Source: Entonaema liquescens
Taxonomy: Eukaryota > Ascomycota > Sordariomycetes > Xylariales > Xylariaceae
Assembly: GCA_902805475.1 (NCBI GenBank)
Contig: CADCSX010000003.1
Location: 1,798,001 to 1,862,000 of the forward strand
DNA length: 64,000 bases
Direction of reading: 5' to 3'
Position numbers and translations under genes: made by a program. This document shows, piece by piece, positions 1-10,620 of this stretch (position 1 is its first letter; each line of letters opens with the position of its first letter). A model generated the notes under the pieces. It had not been told where the DNA came from. It was given only the letters and a program-made list of their open reading frames with translations, and searched no databases.

Positions 1-53
1 TCCTTTCCTTTTTCTTACCTCGTATCGCCCGGCCTGTGTCTCGAACACAGTCG

Positions 54-1212
54 ATGTCGCTTTCTTCCACACTTGGCTCTCTCGTACTCGAAACCTCATC
101 CACAATAGCCACCGCTACTCCTGATGCAGTTATAGGAGTTGACTTCCTCCCTTCTGCTACGATTAACGTGGCCTCACTTCTTACAACCACCGCAACCGCA
201 ACCGCGATAGCAGCAGCTACCGCAACAACGACGACAATGCCCGCACCCGAAGATGACCACGGTGGAGAGGGGGAATGCCAGCTCGTTGGGCCGTTTGCTT
301 TGATCGTACAGTTCGCGCTAGGGGGATTGGCGCTCCTATCTCTCGTTTACAAACGGTGGCGGGAAAGGCCCCAACGACCCGTCAAGATCTGGTTCTTCGA
401 CGTATCGAAACAGGTGTTTGGGTCGGTTTTAGTACACATCGCGAATGTTTTCATGTCGATGCTTACTAGCGGCCGGTTTTCTATGAAGCTGGACGCAGCT
501 GCCGTGCAAACGGCAGAGAGGTTACTACGAAGAGAGGACGAATATGTTCCGAACCCTTGTTCATTCTACCTATTGAATTTGGCCATCGATGTAAGTCCTT
601 ATGCATATATATACTTTGTGACAGTGAGGGAATCTAATTCGCTAGTAGACTACTCTTGGTATTCCTATCCTCCTCCTACTCCTCCGTGTTGTCACGGGTC
701 TCGTTGCATACACTCCTTGGGGAAAGCCACCAGAGTCAATCGTGTCTGGTAACTATGGCAGCCCACCTAACGCCTGGTGGTGGCTAAAACAATCCGTCAT
801 CTACTTCTGCGGCTTGTTTGGCATGAAAATTTGTGTTCTCATTATATTCTTGATATTACCATGGATATCACGCGTGGGAGACTGGGCACTTAGGTGGACC
901 GAAGGCAACGAGCGCGTACAGATCGTCTTCGTCATGATGCTATTCCCGCTTATCATGAACGCGCTACAATACTACATTATCGACAGTTTTATTAAATTGA
1001 GGGAGCCTGGCCACGAAAGTCTTGCGTCGGATGAAGGAGATGGACGAGATCCTTTTGATGACGCTCTTATTGAAAGCGACGACGAGTCAATCAGTGGAGA
1101 AAGCAACGAAAGCATGAAGCTCTCGAGTTCGAGGACTTTAAGAAGGCAGATATTAAAGGCCAAGATACCGGGCGTGAAGAGTACGATCCAGACTTGGATG
1201 GCCAAACGATAA
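54..1212 (+). CDS. STIMATE-family vacuolar/ER membrane protein
   Basis: Two exons, 54-590 and 649-1212, joined in phase 0 across a 58-nt intron with donor GTAAGT and acceptor TAG; the spliced product is 366 aa. The residues that follow the junction (TTLGIPILLLLLRVV) restore a hydrophobic segment, which fixes the acceptor. The first 65 or so residues are Ser/Thr/Ala-rich and poorly conserved in character, so a shorter start at 237 is possible. Several membrane segments follow: about 77-98, one around the intron junction, and two in the second half. A motif of the form YKRWRERPQRP and the FDVSKQ block are typical of the STIMATE family (Pfam STIMATE, including yeast YPL162C-like vacuolar membrane proteins). 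The C-terminal 80 residues are acidic then basic and probably cytosolic. In animals the family tunes store-operated calcium entry; the fungal role is not established. The gene starts only 53 nt from the window edge, so the promoter is not visible. Confidence 0.85.
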
Positions 1213-2603
1213 TAGGGAGCAGCAGGAGTCATGAAAGGGGAAAACTATTACCAAAAGAATTGGCTCCTCCAGAGTAACGTGGGTTCCCTTTAATTTTTTA
1301 TTTTAGCATTGGCGAAATATACTGTGTTTGCAAATTCTATGTTATGATATACAAACTATACACTTATTTAGTACTGTGGTGATTTGGATATCAGGTACGG
1401 GCAATATATGGGCAATATATATGGACAATATATGGTTGGTTTCGCACAAGGAGCAGCAAAGTATAGAAAGGCGGTGGATCGATTAGGCATCCGGTTACCA
1501 ATAGCCTTATCGGAAATGTGCAGAAGTGAATATGCAAAAGTGCTAGCTGCATATGATGGTTATTACTTGGCCTTCGTGTTGCCTACCGCATTCCTTTGTC
1601 GACCGTGAAACTGGAGTCGACCACGAATAGGACGTATTATATTAACCTCCACCTATATCCATTACGGTGTAGCCGGTGCGCCCTTAGTTTGTGTGTTTGT
1701 GGGTGTTCATGCCCCAGGACCTTTTACAAGCTTAATTCGGCGTGAATCATGGACTGTGTTCGTTTGACTTTGAAGTAGCCTGGGCAACATGACACATATC
1801 TGTGGCCTCTAGAACGGAAGATACACATACACACTGACCTGTTTGTTAGACGCTAATATCCCTATATCAGTTAATGTATGAGACTCTACTAACATTTAGA
1901 AGCTGCCTTTAGGTACCTGTTAAAACACCCGAGGGTATTGATTAGAATTCCTACGTAGCACTTGGGCTAAAGCCATAATTGCGCTTTGTTGGTGGATGAA
2001 CTGTTGGACTTGACTTTGGGCGTTCATATGATTAAATTGAACATACGGGTTTTGCTCAGGCGGAAGGAAAGGGGGAGATACCCTACTTACCAACTTCTTA
2101 TTCGGAAAGTTCAAAGGCAGTCGTTCCTGCACATTGCTCTTGCCGATTCTCCACTGGTTCTGGTCGCTCTTGCCCTTACTGTCGTTTCGGAAATTTAAGG
2201 TCGCTCTTACCTTTGCACGCCGTACGTTCCTAGCAACGTTTTAAATCGATACTTTAACTAACGTCGTCTCGCATCTCACTAAGCTTCGGCTTATCATCAT
2301 CACTCATCACCCATACAACGGACGGCGCCCTTAACCGTTAATAAAACCTACCTTCTAGAATCTACCAGATAACCCGCCGTGGACGTCCCACTCGTACTTT
2401 CTTTTAACAATATTATTTCCTACTGTTTGTCTACCATCCTCCGTCACAATCAGGGTCGCCACGGTATCAGTGCGAGGCGCTTCCAGACAACATCTCTTCG
2501 ACTTGGAATCATTCTCGACTCGCCGTTGTAGTGAAAGCCCCCCTGGGAATCCTCTGCTATCCAGAAAGACTATCAACAAGGAGTAAGACAAGACATCGAA
2601 ACA
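1213..2603. other. Intergenic, no gene seen
   Basis: About 1.4 kb between two plus-strand genes. It holds a short imperfect repeat of the form gggcaatatat near 1399-1437 and several AT-rich patches. Open frames here lack conserved character. The last 300 bases before 2604 are presumably the promoter and leader of the next gene. Confidence 0.5.
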
Positions 2604-3626
2604 ATGGCGTCCCACTTCCACCCTTTGGGATATGGCAGCTATCCCAGCTACTCTGGCTATTCCAACTACCAGGGCTATGTATGCCAGTGCGGAGGACCAA
2701 TAGAGCTGCATCGCACGGGGCCCTTTGGCGAAGTGGTTGGTTACTGTCGCCATTGCCGCAGATCGTTCCCCTCTACCTATCAGGCACCCTATCCGGTACC
2801 AAGAGGGCGAACATTGTGTTATCCGGGGGATGCCTTTAATCCCACCTACGCAAATATCCCTCGTTACTATAACGGATCCACGCTTTACAGTCAGGACTCA
2901 CAACGTACGTTTTATCCACAACGCGGTATCCCGGCATATTTATATAATCCTGCACGCTACACCACAGAGCATCAACCTCTTACCATGGAAAATGTCCAGA
3001 CTCACACGGACTACTATCAGAGCGACTATGACGTTCCCCGCATGTCAGAGCCTAGGCAGCCACGGTCCGGCTTTAGCGGTCGCAGTGGAAACCCCTCGCC
3101 GCTCTACTCACGTCGCCACGGGACTCCTCGCCCTGAGATACCTCGGGCTCACGAACAGGAGCGAGCTCATTCACCTGGAAGGCTTAGAAGCTCCCGGATC
3201 AACGATGACCCCACCTATTGGGCCAACAGCGTCAGATCTAGCAGCGCTTGGTCGGCCCAGAACGGCCTTCTTCACCGTCGACGTAGTAGCAGCAGTAGCG
3301 GCATCATTCAGTATACGCCTCCGCCACAGCCTGCCGAGAGGCGACCATACGCTGCTTATGTAGAGGATGCCCCCGAGGAGGAGGAGGAGAATGGCCAAGG
3401 AGAGCCCTTACTATTCTCAGAAGAGGGCAACATCACTCTGCTCGGAGATCAGTGGACAGTCCCGTCTCCCACTGCGGCATTAGCGGAGGCCGGCGAGCCG
3501 ATGGGTCGCTGCGATATCACCTCGCGCCATGAGACGACTGACGAGAATGGAAACACGGTGGAAGTCGATATCAATGAGGAAAATTGTCACCGGCCGCTGG
3601 TTATGTCGGGTGGGCTTACGGAGTAG
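2604..3626 (+). CDS. Hypothetical protein with N-terminal zinc-ribbon-like CxC/CxxC
   Basis: Uninterrupted 340-aa frame beginning with ATG at 2604 in a reasonable context (acaATGgc). I do not recognise a named family. The first 25 residues are Gly/Tyr/Ser-rich (repeats of YSGY and YQGY). A compact Cys motif follows, C27-x-C29 and C48-x2-C51, which could bind one zinc ion and resembles a small zinc ribbon. The middle (about 90-260) is low-complexity, rich in Arg, Ser, Pro and Tyr, and likely disordered. An acidic stretch near 255-265 precedes a better-ordered C-terminus that contains RCDITSRHETTDENGNTVEV. There is no signal peptide or membrane span. The next gene downstream is convergent. A reading in another frame overlapping 2725-3363 is a shadow. 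Confidence 0.7.
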   Translation: MASHFHPLGYGSYPSYSGYSNYQGYVCQCGGPIELHRTGPFGEVVGYCRHCRRSFPSTYQAPYPVPRGRTLCYPGDAFNPTYANIPRYYNGSTLYSQDSQRTFYPQRGIPAYLYNPARYTTEHQPLTMENVQTHTDYYQSDYDVPRMSEPRQPRSGFSGRSGNPSPLYSRRHGTPRPEIPRAHEQERAHSPGRLRSSRINDDPTYWANSVRSSSAWSAQNGLLHRRRSSSSSGIIQYTPPPQPAERRPYAAYVEDAPEEEEENGQGEPLLFSEEGNITLLGDQWTVPSPTAALAEAGEPMGRCDITSRHETTDENGNTVEVDINEENCHRPLVMSGGLTE

Positions 3627-4513
3627 ATTCTTGGTGTTGTCTAATGTCTAATGTTTAGTTTGTCTCCCCTTTTCAGGGGAAAGTGAGGGAATAGGAGGGA
3701 GGAGGGAGGAGAACATGTGCCGTACTACAACTGTACTGGTTTTGTCAGGAGTGATATTGCCCGCCCATCTGAGCGATTTCTCAGTTGCATTTTCACCTGC
3801 GTGGGCGTTGTTGGCATAACTATTGGCTTAGATATGAACTTGTAATTGACTTCTGACTCCGGTTATTGCCAGAGTAAGATTGTGTTGGAATGAGATATCC
3901 GGTTGCTACACTGGACCGAAGGAACTTTATATTAGCACACTGTTCTTATTGGAACAAAGGGGTTTTCTGAGCAAGTCCATCTTGATATTTTAGATGTGAC
4001 GAGGAGCTTCTGATGATTTCGCTAGAGCCAAAATCACAGTTTGCTTACCTTAGCTACTTTACATAGCAATCCTCAGCTAATTCCCTTTAAAAAAGACTTC
4101 CTGAATAATTTTGGCCTTGCACTCCATATTAACCTCAGCCACTCTAAACATCCGCATATGCATGTAAAACGAATTCATTCCCTTTATATACCTGCCCTAT
4201 AAGCGAGAACTTATCTACAGGTAGGTATCTGTACGTCTGTCCCTAAAAGCACACCCGGCCGGGAGGATATCTGGGTATTCAACCGCAAACACAAATCGCA
4301 ATAGTAGCAGCAAGCCTTTATATATGAAATCCATCATGCTATGCAGATGATTGCTCTCCCCCTTTCCTGAAACGCCTTATCACTAATACAAATCCATAAG
4401 ATCGCCGCAAATGCCCGTCTGGTCCGATCGGTTTCGTGTTATTAGTCGGACCGCCTCTGGTTAGGTTTATTTTGGTACGCCTTGACAATTCAGATCCTTT
4501 ACGCTCATCGTAT
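3627..4513. other. Convergent intergenic region
   Basis: About 0.9 kb between the 3' ends of the zinc-ribbon gene (+) and the fibroin-like gene (-). It holds AG-rich sequence around 3690-3715 and otherwise AT-rich 3' flanks. I see no further gene. Confidence 0.5.
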
Positions 4514-6071
4514 TCACATTCCATTCCAGTTGTCCTGCTGGGGTTGAGCCTGGCCTTGAGGTCGGTATGTACGGTAGCCGGGGTAAGCCGTTCCTCCGTT
4601 CGCGGTCTGCGTCTGTGCCAGAGGAGCTTCCGGACGGCTGTAGCCGGAACCGAAGTCGAAGCCACCAGTGTTCTGGATAGGGGATCGCTGTCCCTGAGCG
4701 TCCGAGTACTGCTGGTCTTGCGCTGCCTGTACTAACGGCCGGGTAGAGTCGTTCGAATATTGGCGCTGGGGTGTCGGGGGATATTGTCGGTTGTAACTGC
4801 CTGGTGTTTGTGTTTGCGACCTCTGGGGTAGTCGTAGCCTTGCTGCGGGCCGGGAGTACGCATGCGAGAGGGAGCTCCGTTGCCATTACCGTAGCCGTAG
4901 CCTGCTTGTGGGCCAGGCGATGCCATTCGCGAGGGATTGCCGTATCCGTTATTGCTCGGCGCAGTGCGGTAGCTAGGCGGGGCGCCGTACGACACAGGAC
5001 TGGCGCTTCGGCTGTATTCGTCGTTATACGGTCTCGGAGTTCGCGATTGAGGATAACCTTGTTCAGCCCCACCCCTTCCATAACCGTTGTTGTAGTTTTG
5101 GTGAGGTGTTTGGGTCCTTGCTACACCAGCTGCCATCCCATATCCCTGGTTCGTATTTTCTTGCGGAGCCTGTCCATACCCATTGTAGTCATTGTAGTTA
5201 TCGTAGCCTTGTCCATTAGCAGCATATGGGTTTGGCCCGGCCTGTGCCGCCGCCATATATCCATTAGGACCTCCCTGTGCCGGTGGTGGTGCGTAGGGAT
5301 TTCCGTTCTCAGGAGCAGCTGGGTTTGGGGTGGTCGTAGGCGGTGGTAAGTTGCTCATAGGGAAAGAATTATTCGGGATATTCTCCGACTTCTTTAATGG
5401 TTCCATCTCAACAGGCTCTTCTTCAATAAGAACCTTTTGTGTTTTCGCATCCTCCCAACTTGGCATAGCAGGTAATGCGTCCGCATCTTTCTTATTGCCA
5501 TCGTCAAATACAGCATACTGGGGTACCGGCTGAGGCGCCGAAGGCGGAGGTCGCGTGATGGGAAATCCTGGTGTCATTGGCCCTTCCGAACGATAGCCCT
5601 GGTTCTCTTCGTGGTGCGGCGGAACGAATGGCTCGTCGAGATATTTGTTCTTTCTCCCTCCAGGGGGAGAACAGCACCCACAACATTCACCGCAGCATTT
5701 TAGACAGTAACAACACTCGCAGCAACACGAAAGTCCACAGCAGAGGCATCGCGCGATACACCAGACGATAGAGAAGATGATGAGACCACCTATAATTATT
5801 ACGGCAATTACCGGCCACCTATTGAATGTTAGTTTCATAAACTGGGCGTAATGTCTCGTAGGGTTTAGCCGTACTTGCAAAAGGTGGCCTGCATACAGTT
5901 ATCCCAACTGGAGAAGGCAGTTTTGGCATCTTTGATTTCGCCCGAAATCGAATCAAGCGATTGCCGCTTGCCTAGTGCCGCGACAGTGCTCCGCGCGACG
6001 AGGTCCAGAAACGCATCCCTAAGGCTACGTTCATGGAGACTACGCTCCATTAAAATGCCGACGTGCGGCAT
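4514..6071 (-). CDS. Fibroin-3-related single-span membrane protein, apparently frameshifted
   Basis: Exon 1 is 6071-5875 and exon 2 starts at 5818, joined within a Lys codon across a 56-nt intron (donor GTACGG, acceptor ATAG). The product opens with MPHV and a conserved-looking SSWDNCMQATFCKWP block, followed by one membrane span (about residues 67-88) and a dense Cys cluster (about 84-115). The long remainder is Pro/Tyr/Asn/Gly-rich with repeats such as SRMASPGPQ and SRMRTPGPQ. This is the layout of proteins annotated as fibroin-3 related in Aspergillus and relatives; the function is unknown, probably at the plasma membrane or wall. As read, exon 2 stops at 4732. One base fewer than expected in the GGGG run at 4825-4828 would explain this: the other frame continues with equally typical sequence (YNRQYPPTPQRQYS) to a stop at 4514, giving about 500 aa. 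Domain-level identity is fairly sure; the 3' end depends on the frameshift being an error. Confidence 0.75.
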
Positions 6072-8083
6072 TGCTTAACCCTCCAATTGCAGCCCGAGTA
6101 CGTGTGATGTCGAATAAAAGAGACCAGAGTAAAGTTCGCGGTTGTTCGTTAAAAATGATCGAATGAAGAATTGTTGCTAAAGATCCATGGTACGAAGGAG
6201 TAGAATAAGCCGTGTCGTATGTTCCCCAACCCGTGGGAGTAGCACCTCACCCAGCCGAAATTACGACGCAAACCACCAAATTGTCGTCTTCCTTGGCTCG
6301 TGAATCACACTGTTTGAACCCACGCGTAACTAAAATTCGCTCCGTAGAGAGTCGTCGTTTTGGTATATCCTCGAATGAATGTTGGTAGATTGAACACGTC
6401 AAGAGATGACCGTCAACTTATCCACCTGGGAAAATGAAAGGACGAAGGATCAAAGCGAAATCGGGTACTCGAAGGAGCGTTAGAACGATACACCTAGGTA
6501 GGTATATTTTTATTGAAAAAACAAAGAGGTAATAATGGTGGTGGGCATGAGAAACATGCCTCGACCATAATAGGTAGGAAACGAGAGAATAAAAAAAAAA
6601 CCCCCCAGCCTACCTATGGTTGTAAGGATTGTGGAAGATGGCTGGAGGGAATTGGGAAAAATGCTTGCCTAATGTTGTAATGCGCAATCTGAGAGGCAGT
6701 AAGCGAGGCGAAAGTCGGTCCCTGAAATTGTGGGGGCGCGAATGTAGAACGGCAATTTCAGGGACAAGTCGCAATTAAGTTCGCTATGTAGATGTGCCTG
6801 CAGCCACTAGAGCCAAGCAGCCAAGTCACTACGGATCCGTAGAGCGGGGAGATTTCCTAAAGCGATCCTCCAATACGCTCTTAGCGATAGTGTGATTGGC
6901 ACTTTTTGGGGGGTTTGACAGCCTGATAAAGCGCTATGCTATCTTACTAGGTACCTAATGTATCTAAGGTAGATCTGATATGGTATAACGCAATAAATGC
7001 TAATCAATGGAGCAATGATGCAATTGAGAAAGGACCAAAGTTTCAGCCAAGTGACAAAAAGTAGCAAATGAATTTCTCCTACTTACATCAACTGGTATAT
7101 CTTACGTTTGTTTGAACATTGGCATTTCCTGCGCCTAGGCTAGGAAGGTCATTATAGGCGCTTATATGGCTGCGCCCCAAGCCATACTATGGTATTTTCG
7201 TATAATAGCGACGTATATTTTTACATATCGTATATCGTATATATATATCCCGCTTACCAACGCGATTACAGTAGCAGAGCTGAAATGCTGAAATCAACGC
7301 GACTAGCTTTAGCCCCCATATCGGCCAATCTAGTACTTTCAAGAGCTTACGCATAATTCTTTAGCTTTCTTTAGCTTTACGTTTCGATGTGGAGTCGTCT
7401 CGAACTTACCAATGTGATAGAAGAAACGGCTTACGGGGGTTGCGTATGCAAGTCCCCACAGTGGGAATCATTGCACAGTCAAACCCGTTATCTAAACATT
7501 TAGGACCATTTTTTAGGGTCTCTCACATTGGCCGCTACTGAACTGATTGTTCGAAGCTCTGGTGGGACCGGGGGATAGGCTGAGCTGAGCTGAGCTGAAT
7601 TACATCCGATCCTTCAAGATTCCCGAAGAATTCTTATCTTAACTCCCATAGCTTCCGTAGTTCCCGTAGCTCTCAAATATACGTGTATGCTAGAGAGGGG
7701 GCTGTTCATATCACCTTGCAAAAGACGGGATTTTCATCAAAGACTAAGAATTTGTTATTGTAAACTAGTGTACTTGAATAGTAACTTTGGGAGCAAAGCT
7801 CGTCTAAGCACCCTGAACTTGGCCAGTATTATTATAGTCAAGATATGAGCAATCCGCAGAAGCGGATGCAAGAGAATAAAAAACATAGCCTTTATTCGTT
7901 CGCGATAAGATTTGCAGTGCTGTATATTTCCCTTCGTCACCTCATTACCAACACTGAAACCTAATAACCCATAGAGCCTTTTCTAACGCCTTGATCCGCC
8001 AGCCTTAATAGGGTATGTCCGATTCGTATCTGTCTTTCTGTTCCTCAACTGACATTGCTCGTTCATCTAATTCCGCTCACAGC
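6072..8083. other. Intergenic, no gene seen
   Basis: About 2 kb upstream of the fibroin-like gene and downstream of RCR. It contains four tandem copies of gctga (7579-7598), a homopolymeric A then C tract (6591-6606) and CCTAGGTAGG-type motifs (6491, 6948). The only long frame (7755-7940, minus) has no recognisable content. Confidence 0.5.
7579..7598. repeat. Pentamer tandem repeat (gctga x4)
   Basis: Four perfect adjacent copies of gctga in intergenic DNA; no associated gene. Confidence 0.85.
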
Positions 8084-8620
8084 TTATCGGTTAGGCGGCG
8101 GACCCTCAGGGGGAGCGTAGTCGTCCTTGTTGTGGTTGTTGTAGACGTTCTTTGGTGCCTGGACACCCTCGTGCTGGCCGTAATAACCATCGTTAGGCGA
8201 GAAAGTAGTGCCCGTGTATTGGTTTTGCATCGGGAAGGACTGGCCGGGTGGTGCGCCGTATGCCGGAGGGGGGTTGGCGTAGCCTGGTTGAGGATTGTTG
8301 TAGTTGTTCGGGCCGGCATTTCCAGCCATCCAGCCCGTACCGTACATTGGCTGCTGACCGCGACGCCTACGACGGCGGGAGTTGACGCATCTGTGACTTG
8401 CTGTTAGATACCGCTTGTTTTGATATTGTTTGAACGAAGTTACTTACACCATGACGAAGAGAACGGCGAGGATAAGGACGATGATTACGGCGGCGAAGAT
8501 CCATCGTCCATACCAGTACCAGGCACTATAGCATCGGCCGTATCTATAATACTCATTGTCTCTGCAGGGGTAATCTCGCTTCGCCAATTGGTCGACAACT
8601 AGATCGATAAACGGCGCCAT
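8084..8620 (-). CDS. RCR family protein (chitin deposition/ubiquitin adaptor-type)
   Basis: Two exons, 8620-8448 and 8390-8084, with a 57-nt intron (GTAAGT donor, CACAG acceptor); 159 aa. Layout: a short lumenal N-terminus with paired Cys (C19, C30) and many aromatic residues, one membrane span at about 40-60, a stop-transfer run of six Arg (63-68), the family-typical block QPMYGTGWM, then a Pro/Asn/Tyr-rich tail containing PPPAY. This matches the RCR family (Pfam RCR; yeast Rcr1/Rcr2), where PPxY motifs recruit the Rsp5 ubiquitin ligase and overproduction reduces chitin deposition. The assignment rests on architecture and the conserved block; the ligase link here is inference. A GTGAGGTT repeat lies 51 bp upstream of the start. 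Confidence 0.88.
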
Positions 8621-8670
8621 ATTTTCTGTCGTGGTAATATTACGACAAAATAATGCGCAATGCTAGAAGT

Positions 8671-8726
8671 GTGAGGTTGTGAGGTTGTGAGGTTGTGAGG
8701 TTGTGAGGTTGTGAGGTCGTGAGATT
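8671..8726. repeat. Octamer minisatellite GTGAGGTT x7
   Basis: Seven adjacent 8-nt units, the first five identical (gtgaggtt) and the last two with single changes. It lies in the likely promoter or leader of the RCR gene. Confidence 0.95.
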
Positions 8727-9817
8727 GCGAAAAGCTCAGCTCCGGCTGTTATGGGTGGTGGTATGTTCGTTTGGAATTGACCGAAAAGGGAAAAGATGGT
8801 TGCCAAGGGTATGACGCCAAGTGACGTCGGGTTGTAGATGTGATGGTACTCTGGTGCGTGGAGACAGATGCACACGCTTTTATATGTCGATATTAGGTTG
8901 TGGTGGGAAGTATAGGTAAATGTTAAATGTTAAAACATTTAAATATGTTGAAAAAAACAAGTTGGAAAGAAGAAGGAAAGAGGCGTCGGGTTTGTATTGT
9001 TCTTATTGAAAAGTCGCACCTTTAAGACAATGAACACGCAACATGCTGCATAGCATGGCTTGGAAGCTGCCGATTACCGATTTTGAGTGGGATATCCTGC
9101 TTGGCCTCTGGATTGGGTACTAGGACTTAGGTCATACCATGCATTCACGGTGGCTGTGTAACAAAATCTTAGTAACTTCAAGTACCCTTAGCTCATCCCA
9201 GGTCTTCAGCCCAAGGGTTTTACAGTTTATACGGTTTCAATACGCGTATGTACTTACTTAGCCTTCCTCGTCCAATAGTGTCTAACTAATCGGGCGTACA
9301 AACTTTAAGCGAAATCTATTGCGACATAGAAAAAAGGACTTCCTTTACTATGTAATTCCAAATAGTGGGAATGCTGGCGATATCGCACGTATCGCACGTA
9401 TAAAAACACCGACCATGTCCATCCCAATCACCTGTCGATTCTCAAAAATTGTGGCTTGGAAGATGACGAATGGATCACAAAGCTCCGCAATCAAGGCTAA
9501 GTACCCTAGTATCTCAAATACGCAGTATTCAGACCACTTTCTAGGTTAGTCGGAATGATAAGAAGACAACTCAAATACCCTCGCACTCTCCCCACTGGTT
9601 TGTGTGTATATTGTCCTAGTGTAAAATGGCAAAAAAAATAATAAAAAAATTGACAAAATGGTAAACAATTACAAATGAACAAACTCAAGGCACAAGAAGC
9701 AGAAATCCCCCCTATCCCTAAATTATCGACATATAAGATTCTACGTCACAGGATTTATCTCGTTGCTGCGTTGGTTCGATATTTGATTTCTTGTTCATGT
9801 TCAAGCCATTCATCTTC

Positions 9818-9972
9818 TCAGATGACCTCGACAACGTGGGCGTTGAACACGACATTTACCTCGTATGTACTTCCCAAACATAACCGACATAGCCGATCTT
9901 GCCCAGCTCTTCCGGAAGATAAGTCACGGTTCCTGGCATCCCCAGACGCGGGGTATTTTCAATATTGGACAT
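9818..9972 (-). pseudogene. Possible small gene or gene relic, broken frame
   Basis: An ATG at 9972 opens a 38-codon frame with protein-like sequence (GMPGTVTYLPEELGKIGYVG) that stops at 9856-9858. Just before the stop, a neighbouring frame continues with equally protein-like sequence (STYEVNVVFNAHVVEVI) to a stop at 9818. One extra G in the GGG run at about 9880 would join them into roughly 50 residues. I do not recognise a family. It may be a relic, an orphan or chance. Confidence 0.25.
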
Positions 9973-10559
9973 CTACGCTTACTTTTCCTTAATTCCTACC
10001 TAATGTTATGTTTCAATAAATCGGTAAAAGATTTATTCTTATTTCTCGTTTCTTGTTTCTTGTTAGTTAATAGTAGTTCTATTATACTTGTACATGGGTT
10101 TTCATCCCTCGTTCAGCAATTGGAGTCTGGACTAATAAATACCATTTTCGGCATAACGTTGCGATATAAGTGGTGGTATTATATTGCGACATGGGATAAC
10201 ATCAGCATCTCCTTTTGGGTAAATCGATTAAAATCATCTAGGTTACAATCGTCGAGGACAACAAGACTATCACAGATACGTCTAGTAACTATCTCAATTC
10301 TCTCTCAGCTAGTCTCGGCGGGGAGGGAGGAGTGAGTTACAAAGCAAAAAGAGAGATCGTGTGCTCGTGGGCGCTCAGCTAGTCTAGAACCCGAGATGGA
10401 CGATCAGTTGCTAAGTTGAAGGGGACGGAGGGCAGCAGATCCGGCGAGCTAATGATATGCGGCCACGTCAAAAATCTCCGTAGATTCATATCATGGGCCC
10501 ATGGCATGTCGCCCATTCAACACGACGCTACCTAGGCGCCCCTCGCCCGTTAGGTATTA

Positions 10560-10620
10560 GAAAAAAAAAAGAGAAAGCACCACAAAAAATGAAAAAATAA
10601 AAATAAAATAAAATAAAAAG
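10560..10620. repeat. A-rich low-complexity tract
   Basis: Runs of A with repeated aaaat/aaaataa units over about 60 bp in intergenic DNA. Confidence 0.8.

Noticed and set aside
1384..1608. Plus-strand frame of about 74 codons rich in Tyr/Gly
   Set aside because: The open stretch begins in a repeat of gggcaatatat, has no family resemblance, and has unremarkable surroundings.
9675..10335. Overlapping plus-strand frames in AT-rich DNA
   Set aside because: Low-complexity, hydrophobic translation without conserved motifs; the more protein-like signal is on the opposite strand (9818-9972).
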